DNA of 39,174 bases from Nitrososphaerales archaeon. Its GTDB lineage: Archaea; Thermoproteota; Nitrososphaeria; Nitrososphaerales; Nitrososphaeraceae. Within the stretch, counting starts at the first letter, position 1, and each line of letters begins with the position of its first letter. The stretch is from the NCBI GenBank assembly GCA_025451315.1, contig JANWKP010000091.1, positions 1 to 39,174 of the forward strand. The letters are read 5' to 3'. The position numbers were made by a program, and so were the translations under genes. The notes beneath the pieces were generated by a model. The model saw nothing but the letters and a program-made list of their open reading frames with translations, did no database searches and was not told where the DNA came from. Positions 24,059 through 31,055 of this stretch are shown here, piece after piece.

Positions 24059-24644
24059 CTATCCCATTTGCGTTTACATTCCAATTAGGAGGCAATATCC
24101 ATATATAGCCATCTTTATCTACTTCCAAATCCAGCACGGGAAGAACATTTGAAGGTGGCGATTGTAGAGCAGCCGGTCCAGCAAAGGCCTTGCCTGTAGC
24201 AGGATCATACATACTTCCATGACAAGGACATTCACCTCTTTTTCGACCTTCACCAGGCCAATACTTCCATAAACACCAAAGATGTAAACAAACCATACTA
24301 TAGGCACGAAAGGCTGAAGCTTCATTATTCTCTCCTCCAAGTTCGGATGGAAGTCGTATGAATTGCCACGTTCTAAATGCCTCTTTATTGAGAGCAGCAT
24401 CTTCAGATATTGGATAAATTATAGCTTCGGAATGATTAACCTTAAAGGTTTTTACATTAGCTTGCGAACCATCCGGTAGTTGAACTTTTGATTTTTCTGT
24501 AGTTGAGCCACTTGGGTTAGGTAAAAATTTTCCCCAGTCCACAAAAGGTGTAAATGTCAATACAGTACCTGCTGCAGCCAATAATTTTAAAAAGTCTCTA
24601 CGTGAAATTTTATCACTCCCCTTTGCTTGGGGCTGTCCAGACAT
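24033..24644 (-). CDS. Rieske iron-sulfur protein with Tat signal
   Basis: The [2Fe-2S] subunit of the same complex. The N-terminus has a twin-arginine motif SRRDFLKLLAAAGTVLTF (residues 14-31) that serves as an uncleaved anchor. The cluster ligands are Cys119 and His121 in VCLHLWC and Cys139 and His142 in ECPCHGS; Cys124 and Cys141 form the usual disulfide. A GPAAL-like Pro loop follows. Length (203) is normal. It is the first gene of the Rieske-cytochrome b-cupredoxin set; a TATA box at 24669-24676 lies 28 bases before the ATG. Its 3' end overlaps the cytochrome b start by 26 bases. Confidence 0.94.
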   Translation of the reverse strand: MSGQPQAKGSDKISRRDFLKLLAAAGTVLTFTPFVDWGKFLPNPSGSTTEKSKVQLPDGSQANVKTFKVNHSEAIIYPISEDAALNKEAFRTWQFIRLPSELGGENNEASAFRAYSMVCLHLWCLWKYWPGEGRKRGECPCHGSMYDPATGKAFAGPAALQSPPSNVLPVLDLEVDKDGYIWILPPNWNVNANGIVGYGRFIA

Positions 24645-24668
24645 TACAATATCAGATGAAAAAATATA

Positions 24669-24676
24669 TTATAAAT
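24669..24676 (-). promoter_or_regulatory. TATA box for Rieske-cytochrome b-cupredoxin operon
   Basis: ATTTATAA on the minus strand is centred 28 bases before the ATG of the Rieske gene at 24644, as for a leaderless transcript. The upstream gene (rhomboid) ends at 24729, so the whole promoter lies within an 84-base spacer. Confidence 0.6.
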
Positions 24677-24728
24677 CTTTGTTCCAATGTATCTATTTTA
24701 CCAACAGGTGATTAGTAATACGAAACCC

Positions 24729-25727
24729 CTAACCCTTTAACATTCTAATTTTAAGAATTCCGTTTAGGTATGACACATCCTGAATCACCGAAATATGCAT
24801 ATCCTCCCTAAGTGGAATAGATACAATAGGATTAGCTGACCCATCAGAAAAAATTTGTAAACTGTGTGTACTTGGTTCATATAGAGCGCGTAAATTTTGG
24901 ATATTTCTCAAACCTTTTAGTTCCACTAAAACTTCGTAGTAAGTATCACTCTCAATAATATCCGGATGAGACACTGAATTTTGTATGTTGTTCTTATAAA
25001 ATCCTCTTGAGTATACCTTAGGGGGTTTATTTAAATACGTATTTTTGCCGCCAACTGATCCTTGAAATACCGAAGGGAAAAATGTCTTTGCTAGAAAGCT
25101 AACACCAGCACCTACTACAAACCCTCCAATATGAGCTAGATATGCAACTCCGCCCTCTGGATTAAAAATACTGAATACTACCTGAAGAATAAACCATATC
25201 GGTATGTATGCAAGAGCAGGGATTCTCACTGTTGTAATAAAAAATGCTGTTATAACAGTAAATATTTTCGCCCTAGGAAATAGTACTAGATAGGCTCCTA
25301 GAACTCCCGAGATTGCTCCGGAAGCACCTACTGCAGGAATTTCACCTCCGCCAACTGAAACTGCATAAAAACTATGGATTATTCCAGCTGCTATACCCCA
25401 TAATAAATATAAAATCAGGTACTTAAAATGTCCAAATCTATCCTCAATATTGTCACCAAATATATACAGAAAGACCATATTTCCTATAATATGAACGACT
25501 CCACCATGAAGAAACATTGAAGTAATTAAAGCAAAGTAATCTCCTTGAAAGACAAGATCCGGAACTGTACCATAATTATAAAAGATTTCATTAACCTTTA
25601 ACGGATTACTAAAAAAATTTGTAGTGACTGCTTCCCATATAAATATTATAACATTTAATGCGATAAGAGAGTAGTTTACATACGGACGTCCATGAAGACG
25701 CGGTGTATCATCATGAATAGGAAACAT
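24729..25727 (-). CDS. Rhomboid intramembrane protease with C-terminal alpha-crystallin-like domain
   Basis: A rhomboid serine protease. The catalytic Ser is in VGASGAISG (Ser136) and His199 in YLAHIGGF; the FLHGGVVHIIGNM segment (about 72-84) and the following GDNIEDRFG complete the family core of about six membrane spans (residues 15-215). The C-terminal ~80 residues (about 255-332) are hydrophilic and resemble an alpha-crystallin/CS-like fold: DTYYEVLVELKGL, then IPLREDMHISVIQDVSYLNGILKIRML, matching the YEV-V-LPG and late NGVL-IR pattern. Such a fusion would tether a chaperone-like module to the protease. It starts at ATG and follows a small C2H2 zinc-finger gene by 28 bases on the same strand. 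Rhomboid is firm, the extra domain is probable. Confidence 0.9.
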   Translation of the reverse strand: MFPIHDDTPRLHGRPYVNYSLIALNVIIFIWEAVTTNFFSNPLKVNEIFYNYGTVPDLVFQGDYFALITSMFLHGGVVHIIGNMVFLYIFGDNIEDRFGHFKYLILYLLWGIAAGIIHSFYAVSVGGGEIPAVGASGAISGVLGAYLVLFPRAKIFTVITAFFITTVRIPALAYIPIWFILQVVFSIFNPEGGVAYLAHIGGFVVGAGVSFLAKTFFPSVFQGSVGGKNTYLNKPPKVYSRGFYKNNIQNSVSHPDIIESDTYYEVLVELKGLRNIQNLRALYEPSTHSLQIFSDGSANPIVSIPLREDMHISVIQDVSYLNGILKIRMLKG

Positions 25728-25755
25728 TTATTGCAATGCATCCATTCGTAGCATA

Positions 25756-25926
25756 CTATACTTGAAAAGGATTACTACTTGGTAAAAAGTCATCTCTTTT
25801 TCCATGAGCCTTTTTATTATGACGTGAAAGATGCTCTTTATCTTGAAATACGATATTACAAAGTTTACATTTCATTCCATTAGATTCTTTATCTTTTTTT
25901 CTCTTTAAAATATCAGAAAATACCAT
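25756..25926 (-). CDS. 56-residue C2H2 zinc-finger protein
   Basis: Read by eye: MVFSDILKRKKDKESNG starts it, then MKCKLCNIVFQDKEHLSRHN and KKAHGKRDDF, ending in SSNPFQV. The finger is Cys20, Cys23, His36, His41 (C-x2-C-x12-H-x4-H), the classic C2H2 spacing, with the conserved Phe and Leu between. It is preceded by a basic N-terminal tail. Single C2H2 fingers occur in some archaea, and their roles (DNA, RNA or protein binding) are mostly unknown. It lies just 28 bases before the rhomboid gene on the same strand, so it is likely co-transcribed with it. The start is ATG at 25926. Confidence 0.8.
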   Translation of the reverse strand: MVFSDILKRKKDKESNGMKCKLCNIVFQDKEHLSRHNKKAHGKRDDFLPSSNPFQV

Positions 25927-26027
25927 AGTGTACCCCTTCTACAATGTTATTTTTAAATTATATTAATTAGACTATTCATCAGTTAGAAAAATCATATTAA
26001 GAAAAAATATCATATTATGAAAAAATT

Positions 26028-26258
26028 TTATTCCATTACAATCATTGTGAGTGTAGATTTGACGCCGGGTAATTTTCTCAGCTTCCAGGTAATAATTTCT
26101 TTAACTTTATCCATTGTATCAGATTCTACTTTTGCAATAATATCGTACACACCATAGACTTGAAAAACTTCCTTGACTCCTTCTAAATTCCTCAGTTCTT
26201 TTACTATGGAATCTTCACTTCCTAATTCGGTATTCAAAAGTACAAAAGCACCAGGCAT
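26028..26258 (-). CDS. Stand-alone Lrp/AsnC ligand-binding (RAM) domain
   Basis: A 76-residue protein that is only the alpha-beta C-terminal domain of Lrp/AsnC regulators (AsnC_trans_reg), without the helix-turn-helix: GAFVLLNTELGSEDSIVKEL, then EGVKEVFQVYGVYDIIAKVE and LPGVKSTLTMIVME. Stand-alone versions dimerise or co-assemble with full Lrp proteins and bind amino acids. It starts at ATG (26258) and is 57 bases downstream of the winged-helix regulator gene at 26316 on the same strand. The full-length Lrp at 19106 could be a partner, by inference. Confidence 0.9.
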   Translation of the reverse strand: MPGAFVLLNTELGSEDSIVKELRNLEGVKEVFQVYGVYDIIAKVESDTMDKVKEIITWKLRKLPGVKSTLTMIVME

Positions 26259-26315
26259 GACTTTTTATAATAAAATGATATATAAAAACATGCTGAAAAA
26301 GAGGTAAAGGAGATA

Positions 26316-27122
26316 TTATGTCTCATTTAATTTTTGGTCATCGAAAGGGCCAGCAATTTCCCACTGATAATTAAAAAAATCAATACACCATTCATGAAAA
26401 TTTTGGTCTTGACTATAGAACATAATATTCAAATCTGGTTCACCTTTAAGATTTGGAAAGAGCAGACAAGCTTCTTGCTCATTGAATATTGTCATTATAC
26501 TAACCTTATTTATCATCTTTCTTTCTACCATACCTTTAGAAATTTGATTTACCCAACCTATTTTCTGTAATAATTCTGCCCTTCCTTTAGGAATAATCGT
26601 ATCTTTTGAAAAAATATAAGAAAACTTGATGCCCGTCTGGATTTTATTACTTACGGTCTCAATTAAATCTAGTGGTACCTGTGACATGATTTCTTTTATA
26701 TAGACTTTTGAGTTCCAATAGAGGGTTTTCCAGCGCTGCAAATTTGCCATTACTCCAAATACAATTTCACTATTTTGTAAAGAACCTATACGTTGAATGA
26801 ATTTTAATGGCAGTTCTTCTATTGAATGTTCAATAAAATACTGTTTATTTTGTAAAAGAAATTCATATCCTGGAATTAGGAAAACAATAGATTTACCATA
26901 AGAAGTTAATCCTAAATCACCTTCTCCATCTTTAAAAACTAATCCAGATTCAACTAATCGGATAATGTTTCTATGTGCTTCTTGCATAGTTGCATCCAAT
27001 TCAGTTGACAACTGAGATAATCTGTACTTGTGTTTAGAGAGCTTTAACAACATAGAAAGCCTCAAATCTCCAGCCAATTCAAAGAATAAAGATTCAGTTT
27101 TTTCGGGAGGATTATTATGCAT
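26316..27122 (-). CDS. Winged-helix regulator with FilR1-like domain
   Basis: A 268-residue protein. The N-terminal ArsR-like winged helix spans about residues 10-75 (LSMLLKLSKHKYRLSQLSTEL and MQEAHRNIIRLVESGLV as recognition region). The C-terminal two thirds match the archaeal FilR1 (formerly DUF1724, PF08350) ligand or signal domain typical of methanogen and other archaeal regulators: an arrangement with PLDLIETVSNKIQ, FSYIFSKDTIIPKGR, and INKVSIMTIFNEQEACLLFPN, ending FHEWCIDFFNYQW. It starts at ATG. The regulated genes are not shown; the adjacent RAM protein and AsnRS are the nearest. Confidence 0.82.
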   Translation of the reverse strand: MHNNPPEKTESLFFELAGDLRLSMLLKLSKHKYRLSQLSTELDATMQEAHRNIIRLVESGLVFKDGEGDLGLTSYGKSIVFLIPGYEFLLQNKQYFIEHSIEELPLKFIQRIGSLQNSEIVFGVMANLQRWKTLYWNSKVYIKEIMSQVPLDLIETVSNKIQTGIKFSYIFSKDTIIPKGRAELLQKIGWVNQISKGMVERKMINKVSIMTIFNEQEACLLFPNLKGEPDLNIMFYSQDQNFHEWCIDFFNYQWEIAGPFDDQKLNET

Positions 27123-27216
27123 TTTATTATATTATATTTCTGTTCAAAGATTTAAACTTGAATAATTCTAAGAATTAATTTCAATTAGAACAATCCTGAG
27201 TGTTTATTTTAAGAAA

Positions 27217-28521
27217 TTATGGATATATTCGTCTAATAGTTCTTGGAAAAGGCACAGTATCTTTAATATCAGTAAAATTGAGAATCCATCTCATCAATCT
27301 TTCTATACCCAACCCAAATCCTCCATGAGGTACTGAACCATATCTCCGTAAATCTAGATACCAATCATAATTACTCTGTTCTAAACCTTCTAACATTATT
27401 CTCTTTTCTAATTTATGGAGATCATCTTCTCGTAATCCTCCAGATGTTATTTCACCAAAACCATTGGGAGCAAGTAAATCAGCTGCGATGCCTATTCCCG
27501 GGAGCGAAATATCTTCTTTGACATAAAACGGCTTTATCTTTAATGGATATCCGATGACAAATAATGGTTTGGGAGAGTTTATAGTAAGGAGTCTTTCTGA
27601 TTCGATATTGAGATCATCACCGTATTCAATTTTTCTAGATGAATCATCATCTACTATCTTAAATTCTGCATTTTGTAGTTTATCAATTGCCTTTTCATAA
27701 GTAATTCTGTTAAATGGAGGTGAAATTTTCTCTAACTCGGATACATTTCTTTTCAAAAATTCAAATTCTTTTCTATTACTTTTCAAAACATTATAAATTA
27801 TAAAAGAAATTAATTCTTCCTGAAATTTCAAAAGATCCTCTAAAGTTACCCATGGTGCTTCGGCTTCTAAATGAAGAAATTCAGTCAAGTGTCTAACTGT
27901 TCTAGATTTCTCAGCCCTGAACGAAGGAGTCATAGACCATACTTGGCCAAGAGAAAAGATCATAGCTTCCAAATATAATTGTGCACTTTGTGATAAGTAA
28001 GCCTCTTCATCAAAATATTTGAGATTAAATAATGTAGAACCCCCCTCTACAGCTCCTTTTACTAATACTGGAGCGGTTATCTCAAGCCAATCATTGTCGG
28101 TAAACCACTTTCTTGAAAAGTGGAGAATGGAAGAACGAATTTTTGAAACCATAGTCATCCGTCGAGTTCTAACAGCAAGATGTCGTTTTTCTAAAAGTAG
28201 ATCAAGGCTTTGATACTCTCCTATAGGATAATCATTTTTTGATATATTAAAAATATGAATTTTATCTGCTTTTAATTCATAACCTCCCTCAGGTGCGCGT
28301 GAATCTTTTTGGATTAGTCCAAAAACCTCAACAGAAGATTCTATAGTGATATTATTTGTTTTTGAGGAATCAATAATACATTGGATAATTTCTCCTCTAT
28401 CATCTCGAATTAATAAAAATGTGTTTTCTTTTTGCTTTCGGATACGATGGATCCAACCTTTCACAGAAACATATTTACCTATATATTCATCATTTTTTAA
28501 TTCTCCACATCTAGTATTCAA
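27217..28521 (-). CDS. asnS: Asparaginyl-tRNA synthetase
   Basis: A class IIb aminoacyl-tRNA synthetase of 434 residues. The N-terminal OB-fold anticodon domain (KYVSVKGWIHRIRKQ) is followed by the catalytic core: motif 2 WSMTPSFRAEKSRTVRHLTEF and motif 3 HGGFGLGIERLMRWI. AsnRS rather than AspRS is indicated by SRTVRHLTEFLHLEAE and by YLDLRRYGSVPHGG with a terminal FPRTI. If correct, the organism charges tRNA-Asn directly. AspRS/AsnRS separation by eye is reasonably reliable with these blocks. It starts at ATG and lies upstream of the FilR1 regulator on the same strand, 94 bases apart. Confidence 0.88.
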   Translation of the reverse strand: MNTRCGELKNDEYIGKYVSVKGWIHRIRKQKENTFLLIRDDRGEIIQCIIDSSKTNNITIESSVEVFGLIQKDSRAPEGGYELKADKIHIFNISKNDYPIGEYQSLDLLLEKRHLAVRTRRMTMVSKIRSSILHFSRKWFTDNDWLEITAPVLVKGAVEGGSTLFNLKYFDEEAYLSQSAQLYLEAMIFSLGQVWSMTPSFRAEKSRTVRHLTEFLHLEAEAPWVTLEDLLKFQEELISFIIYNVLKSNRKEFEFLKRNVSELEKISPPFNRITYEKAIDKLQNAEFKIVDDDSSRKIEYGDDLNIESERLLTINSPKPLFVIGYPLKIKPFYVKEDISLPGIGIAADLLAPNGFGEITSGGLREDDLHKLEKRIMLEGLEQSNYDWYLDLRRYGSVPHGGFGLGIERLMRWILNFTDIKDTVPFPRTIRRIYP

Positions 28522-28718
28522 TAGGATTGAGTCGTTTTAATATTTTAAATTCATTATGTTTTAGATAGGTATCAGAAGAATGTAAGTATATGTATATCCA
28601 TATTATTAAACTTTCAACTATGAAATTGTATAGGTACTTTTACATCCAGTTATGATAAATAAAAAATTAAATAATATGAATTAGTGTCTGTTCCTACGAA
28701 TTAGAAAAAATGAGCAAA

Positions 28719-28865
28719 TCACTCTGGTAATGAATCACAAACCATTTTGTCTTTCTCATTTTTAACAAACAAATAGCGGTTATCCTTAAAAATAAAAGTC
28801 AATTCCTTTCCCTGTACCTCAATATCCAGTAACTCTTGTCCTTTTATTCCATCATATTTTGCCAT
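28719..28865 (-). CDS. 48-residue protein, unknown
   Basis: A short gene read by eye: MAKYDGIKGQELLDIEVQGK begins it, then ELTFIFKDNRYLFVKNEKDK and MVCDSLPE. It reads like a small two- to three-stranded beta domain. The ATG at 28865 is the first in frame; coding-like sequence continues a few codons upstream (ELQLRD) without a proper start. It lies between AsnRS and the 173-residue unknown gene on the same strand, 75 bases from the latter. No family is recognised. Real-gene likelihood is moderate. Confidence 0.55.
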   Translation of the reverse strand: MAKYDGIKGQELLDIEVQGKELTFIFKDNRYLFVKNEKDKMVCDSLPE

Positions 28866-28940
28866 ATCCCTTAATTGTAATTCAACATTTTTAAAAATTT
28901 CGATTCATTTTTAAAAAAATTTATATGAATTTACGTGGAC

Positions 28941-29462
28941 TTACGAATTGACTAGTTGTATTTCTTCTTCATTGGATCTTCCAAGCAGTTTTGTAGGATC
29001 AGTAAAGTTATGTTTACCCCAGGAAACAACTACATTCGCATAAACTGTAGAAACTTTATCAGTAATTGATGACAATTTAATATCAATAATTTCCTCAATA
29101 TCAAATAACTTGGATTTGGCTTCTTCTTCCGATTCAGGATAAAAAGGACTGTCATCTTTAATGATAAAAATCCATATTCTATGATGAATTTTTGGATTCC
29201 TTGTCCAAAAAAAAACTGCTTTCCTAATAAATTTTCCAGAGTATATAACTTTCCTTTTGAATTTCAAGTCCACATTTATTGTTATCCGGAATGTGTTATC
29301 AAATTTATTATATGCTTTTTCCCATAAGGGTTGATTAAATAATTCTCTAATTTTACCATTTATTTTCAAACTTAAATTAAAAGATATTCGTTCATTTGGC
29401 GTAGTTTTACTAGTTACTTTAGTTAAAACAATGTTATCTAATGAATTTATTTTTTCACTCAA
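28941..29462 (-). CDS. 173-residue protein, unknown
   Basis: A soluble protein without a signal peptide or membrane span. It is basic and beta-rich in the middle (FRITINVDLKFKRKVIYSGK, WTRNPKIHHRIWIFIIKDDS) and ends with an acidic tail (EEAKSKLFDIEEIIDIKLSS, then SNEEEIQLVNS). No catalytic motif is recognised. It starts at ATG (29462) and is divergent from rpoL at 29517, sharing a 54-base intergenic region, so the two genes share an AT-rich promoter space. It may be a lineage-specific gene of ammonia-oxidising archaea, but I cannot support that from sequence alone. Confidence 0.7.
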   Translation of the reverse strand: MSEKINSLDNIVLTKVTSKTTPNERISFNLSLKINGKIRELFNQPLWEKAYNKFDNTFRITINVDLKFKRKVIYSGKFIRKAVFFWTRNPKIHHRIWIFIIKDDSPFYPESEEEAKSKLFDIEEIIDIKLSSITDKVSTVYANVVVSWGKHNFTDPTKLLGRSNEEEIQLVNS

Positions 29463-29485
29463 TGATTAATTACCATGTGGTATGA

Positions 29486-29492
29486 TTTATAT
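29486..29492 (+). promoter_or_regulatory. TATA box for rpoL-tfs
   Basis: TTTATAT is centred 28 bases before the ATG at 29517. This placement favours a leaderless rpoL transcript starting at 29517 and argues against the in-frame ATG at 29475, which would lie upstream of the box. Confidence 0.55.
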
Positions 29493-29516
29493 CCTAAATA
29501 TGTACTTCACTATTTA

Positions 29517-29798
29517 ATGCAAGCAGAAATTACAAACTATTCTAGTAATGAAATAGAATTAAAGTTAAAAGACGAAGATATTTCTATTATGTACATTATA
29601 CAACATCATATCTTAAAGGAAAATGATATAGAATTTGCCGGCATCGTGATGAAACATCCATTGATCAAAGAGTATTTGATGAAAATAAAAAGCAAGGAAA
29701 ACCCAATGGACATTTTAGATAGGTCAATCAAATCTGCTGATGAATTTTTAAAAGATATATCACTTTCAATTGAATCTTCCCAACAAAAGGTGTTATAA
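29517..29798 (+). CDS. rpoL: DNA-directed RNA polymerase subunit L (Rpb11)
   Basis: RpoL pairs with RpoD to form the platform for archaeal RNA polymerase assembly. The 93-residue protein begins MQAEITNYSSNEIELKLKDED and has the family core: DEDISIMYIIQHHILKENDI (eukaryotic Rpb11: DHTL-x-N-x-L), then IEFAGIVMKHPLIKEYLMKI. The length fits archaeal RpoL with the ATG at 29517, supported by the TATA box at 29486-29492; an earlier ATG at 29475 would add 14 residues unlike the family. It is followed directly by tfs, with one base between its stop and the next start. Confidence 0.9.
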   Translation: MQAEITNYSSNEIELKLKDEDISIMYIIQHHILKENDIEFAGIVMKHPLIKEYLMKIKSKENPMDILDRSIKSADEFLKDISLSIESSQQKVL

Positions 29799-29799
29799 G

Positions 29800-30129
29800 T
29801 TGAAATTCTGTCCAAATTGTGAAACAAGAATGCGATTAAAATTTGAAGAAAATCAAGTTGCGTGTCCTAAATGTGGGTTTACCAGTTCTGAACAAAAATC
29901 TACTGTTACAGTTAATGTTGGTAACATAACATCACAAGAACAAAGTGCTTTAAGAATATTGGACGGTGAAAATACTACACAGACTCTTCCTACTCTTAAT
30001 ATAGATTGTCCCAAATGTAATAATAATTTGGCAGTCTGGTGGATGCTTCAGACTCGATCAGCTGATGAAGCAACTACTCAATTCTATCGTTGCACGAAAT
30101 GTAGCCATACATGGAGAAACTACTCCTAA
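29800..30129 (+). CDS. tfs: Transcription factor S (TFIIS/RpoM-like)
   Basis: TFS rescues stalled or backtracked RNA polymerase by stimulating transcript cleavage. The protein of about 109 residues starts at TTG (MKFCPNCETRMR) one base after the rpoL stop. It has an N-terminal zinc ribbon (CPNCETRMRLKFEENQVACPKCG) and a C-terminal TFIIS-type ribbon: CPKCNNNLAVWWMLQTRSADEATTQFYRCTKC in outline, with the cleavage motif RSADEATTQFYRC where Asp-Glu is catalytic. It is the classic archaeal rpoL-tfs pair, co-transcribed. The in-frame TTG at 29770 would overlap rpoL and is less likely. Confidence 0.93.
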   Translation: MKFCPNCETRMRLKFEENQVACPKCGFTSSEQKSTVTVNVGNITSQEQSALRILDGENTTQTLPTLNIDCPKCNNNLAVWWMLQTRSADEATTQFYRCTKCSHTWRNYS

Positions 30130-30179
30130 TAGCTATAATTTAGATCTCCAAAAGATTTCTTGAAATTTTAATAGTAAGA

Positions 30180-30186
30180 TTTAAAA
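30180..30186 (+). promoter_or_regulatory. TATA box for pcna
   Basis: TTTAAAA is centred 26 bases before the TTG start at 30209, which supports this TTG as a leaderless start. Confidence 0.5.
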
Positions 30187-30208
30187 TTGTCTGATGTTAG
30201 CCTGAACA

Positions 30209-30970
30209 TTGTATAATTTGACATTTCTAGCAAAGACAAAAACTCCGGACGAATGGAAAGCCATTACATCTGCAATATCTACTCTCGTTGATGAAGCAAC
30301 CTTTGAAGCATCAGTCGAAGGAATATCATTTAGAGGAATGGACCCTTCACACGTAGCATTAATTGATATTTATTGGCCTAACTCTTCATTTGAAAAATAC
30401 GACTGTGATTCATTAATTAAGTTTGGTGTCAGAATCGATGAATTTTCTAAATTAATAAAGAGATCCGAAAAAAAGGATTCAATAGAATTATCTATCAATA
30501 AAGAAAGTATGTTAATCCTCAAAATACAAAATGGGTATAAAAAAGAATACAAAATGAGATTAATTGAAAGTTCTTCTAGCTCGACTCCCCTACCAAAATT
30601 AAATTTCAATTCAAAAATAATATTAACAGCATCTGCATTTGATAAAATATTATCAGACATTCAAGTACTTTCTGAATATATAACTATTGATTGCAAATCC
30701 GATAGTATTAGATTTTTAGGGAGAGGGGATTCCGGTGAAGCGGATATATTTTTAGAATCTAAAAGTGAGGGTTTAGAAGAGTTAACTTCTAATGAAGACA
30801 GTCTTGGAACATATAGTATCGACTATTTAATCAAGATCACCAAGGCAATAAGTGCAGTTGGTGGGTCTGTGATTGCCGAATATTCTAGTAAAATGCCTCT
30901 TAGACTCGAATTTACTGTTGCAAACCTTGGAAGAATTCACTTTTACCTAGCTCCGCGTATACAAGATTAA
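30209..30970 (+). CDS. pcn: DNA polymerase sliding clamp (PCNA)
   Basis: The ring clamp of replication and repair. The 253-residue protein has family hallmarks: KTPDEWKAITSAISTLVDEA, then FRGMDPSHVALIDI, and the C-terminal LGRIHFYLAPRIQD including the LAPR-type end. The interdomain linker and the AEYSSKMPLRLEF segment near the C-terminus complete the two similar domains. It starts at TTG (MYNLTFLAK) just after a TATA box. It follows tfs by 79 bases on the same strand and precedes aspartate kinase by 85 bases. Confidence 0.95.
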   Translation: MYNLTFLAKTKTPDEWKAITSAISTLVDEATFEASVEGISFRGMDPSHVALIDIYWPNSSFEKYDCDSLIKFGVRIDEFSKLIKRSEKKDSIELSINKESMLILKIQNGYKKEYKMRLIESSSSSTPLPKLNFNSKIILTASAFDKILSDIQVLSEYITIDCKSDSIRFLGRGDSGEADIFLESKSEGLEELTSNEDSLGTYSIDYLIKITKAISAVGGSVIAEYSSKMPLRLEFTVANLGRIHFYLAPRIQD

Positions 30971-31055
30971 CAATAATAAATTAAATCCTCTCTTTAGGTT
31001 TATGGTCGCTCTTATCGAAGCATTAATCTAGGAAAACAGAATACTCATCAGGTAT

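Noticed and set aside
29475-29516. Extended N-terminus of RpoL from an upstream ATG
   Set aside because: The TATA box at 29486-29492 would lie inside this extension, and archaeal RpoL proteins begin near the MQAEI position.
29770-29799. Longer transcription factor S start overlapping rpoL
   Set aside because: The family N-terminus begins MKFCPNC, matching the TTG at 29800 one base after the rpoL stop.
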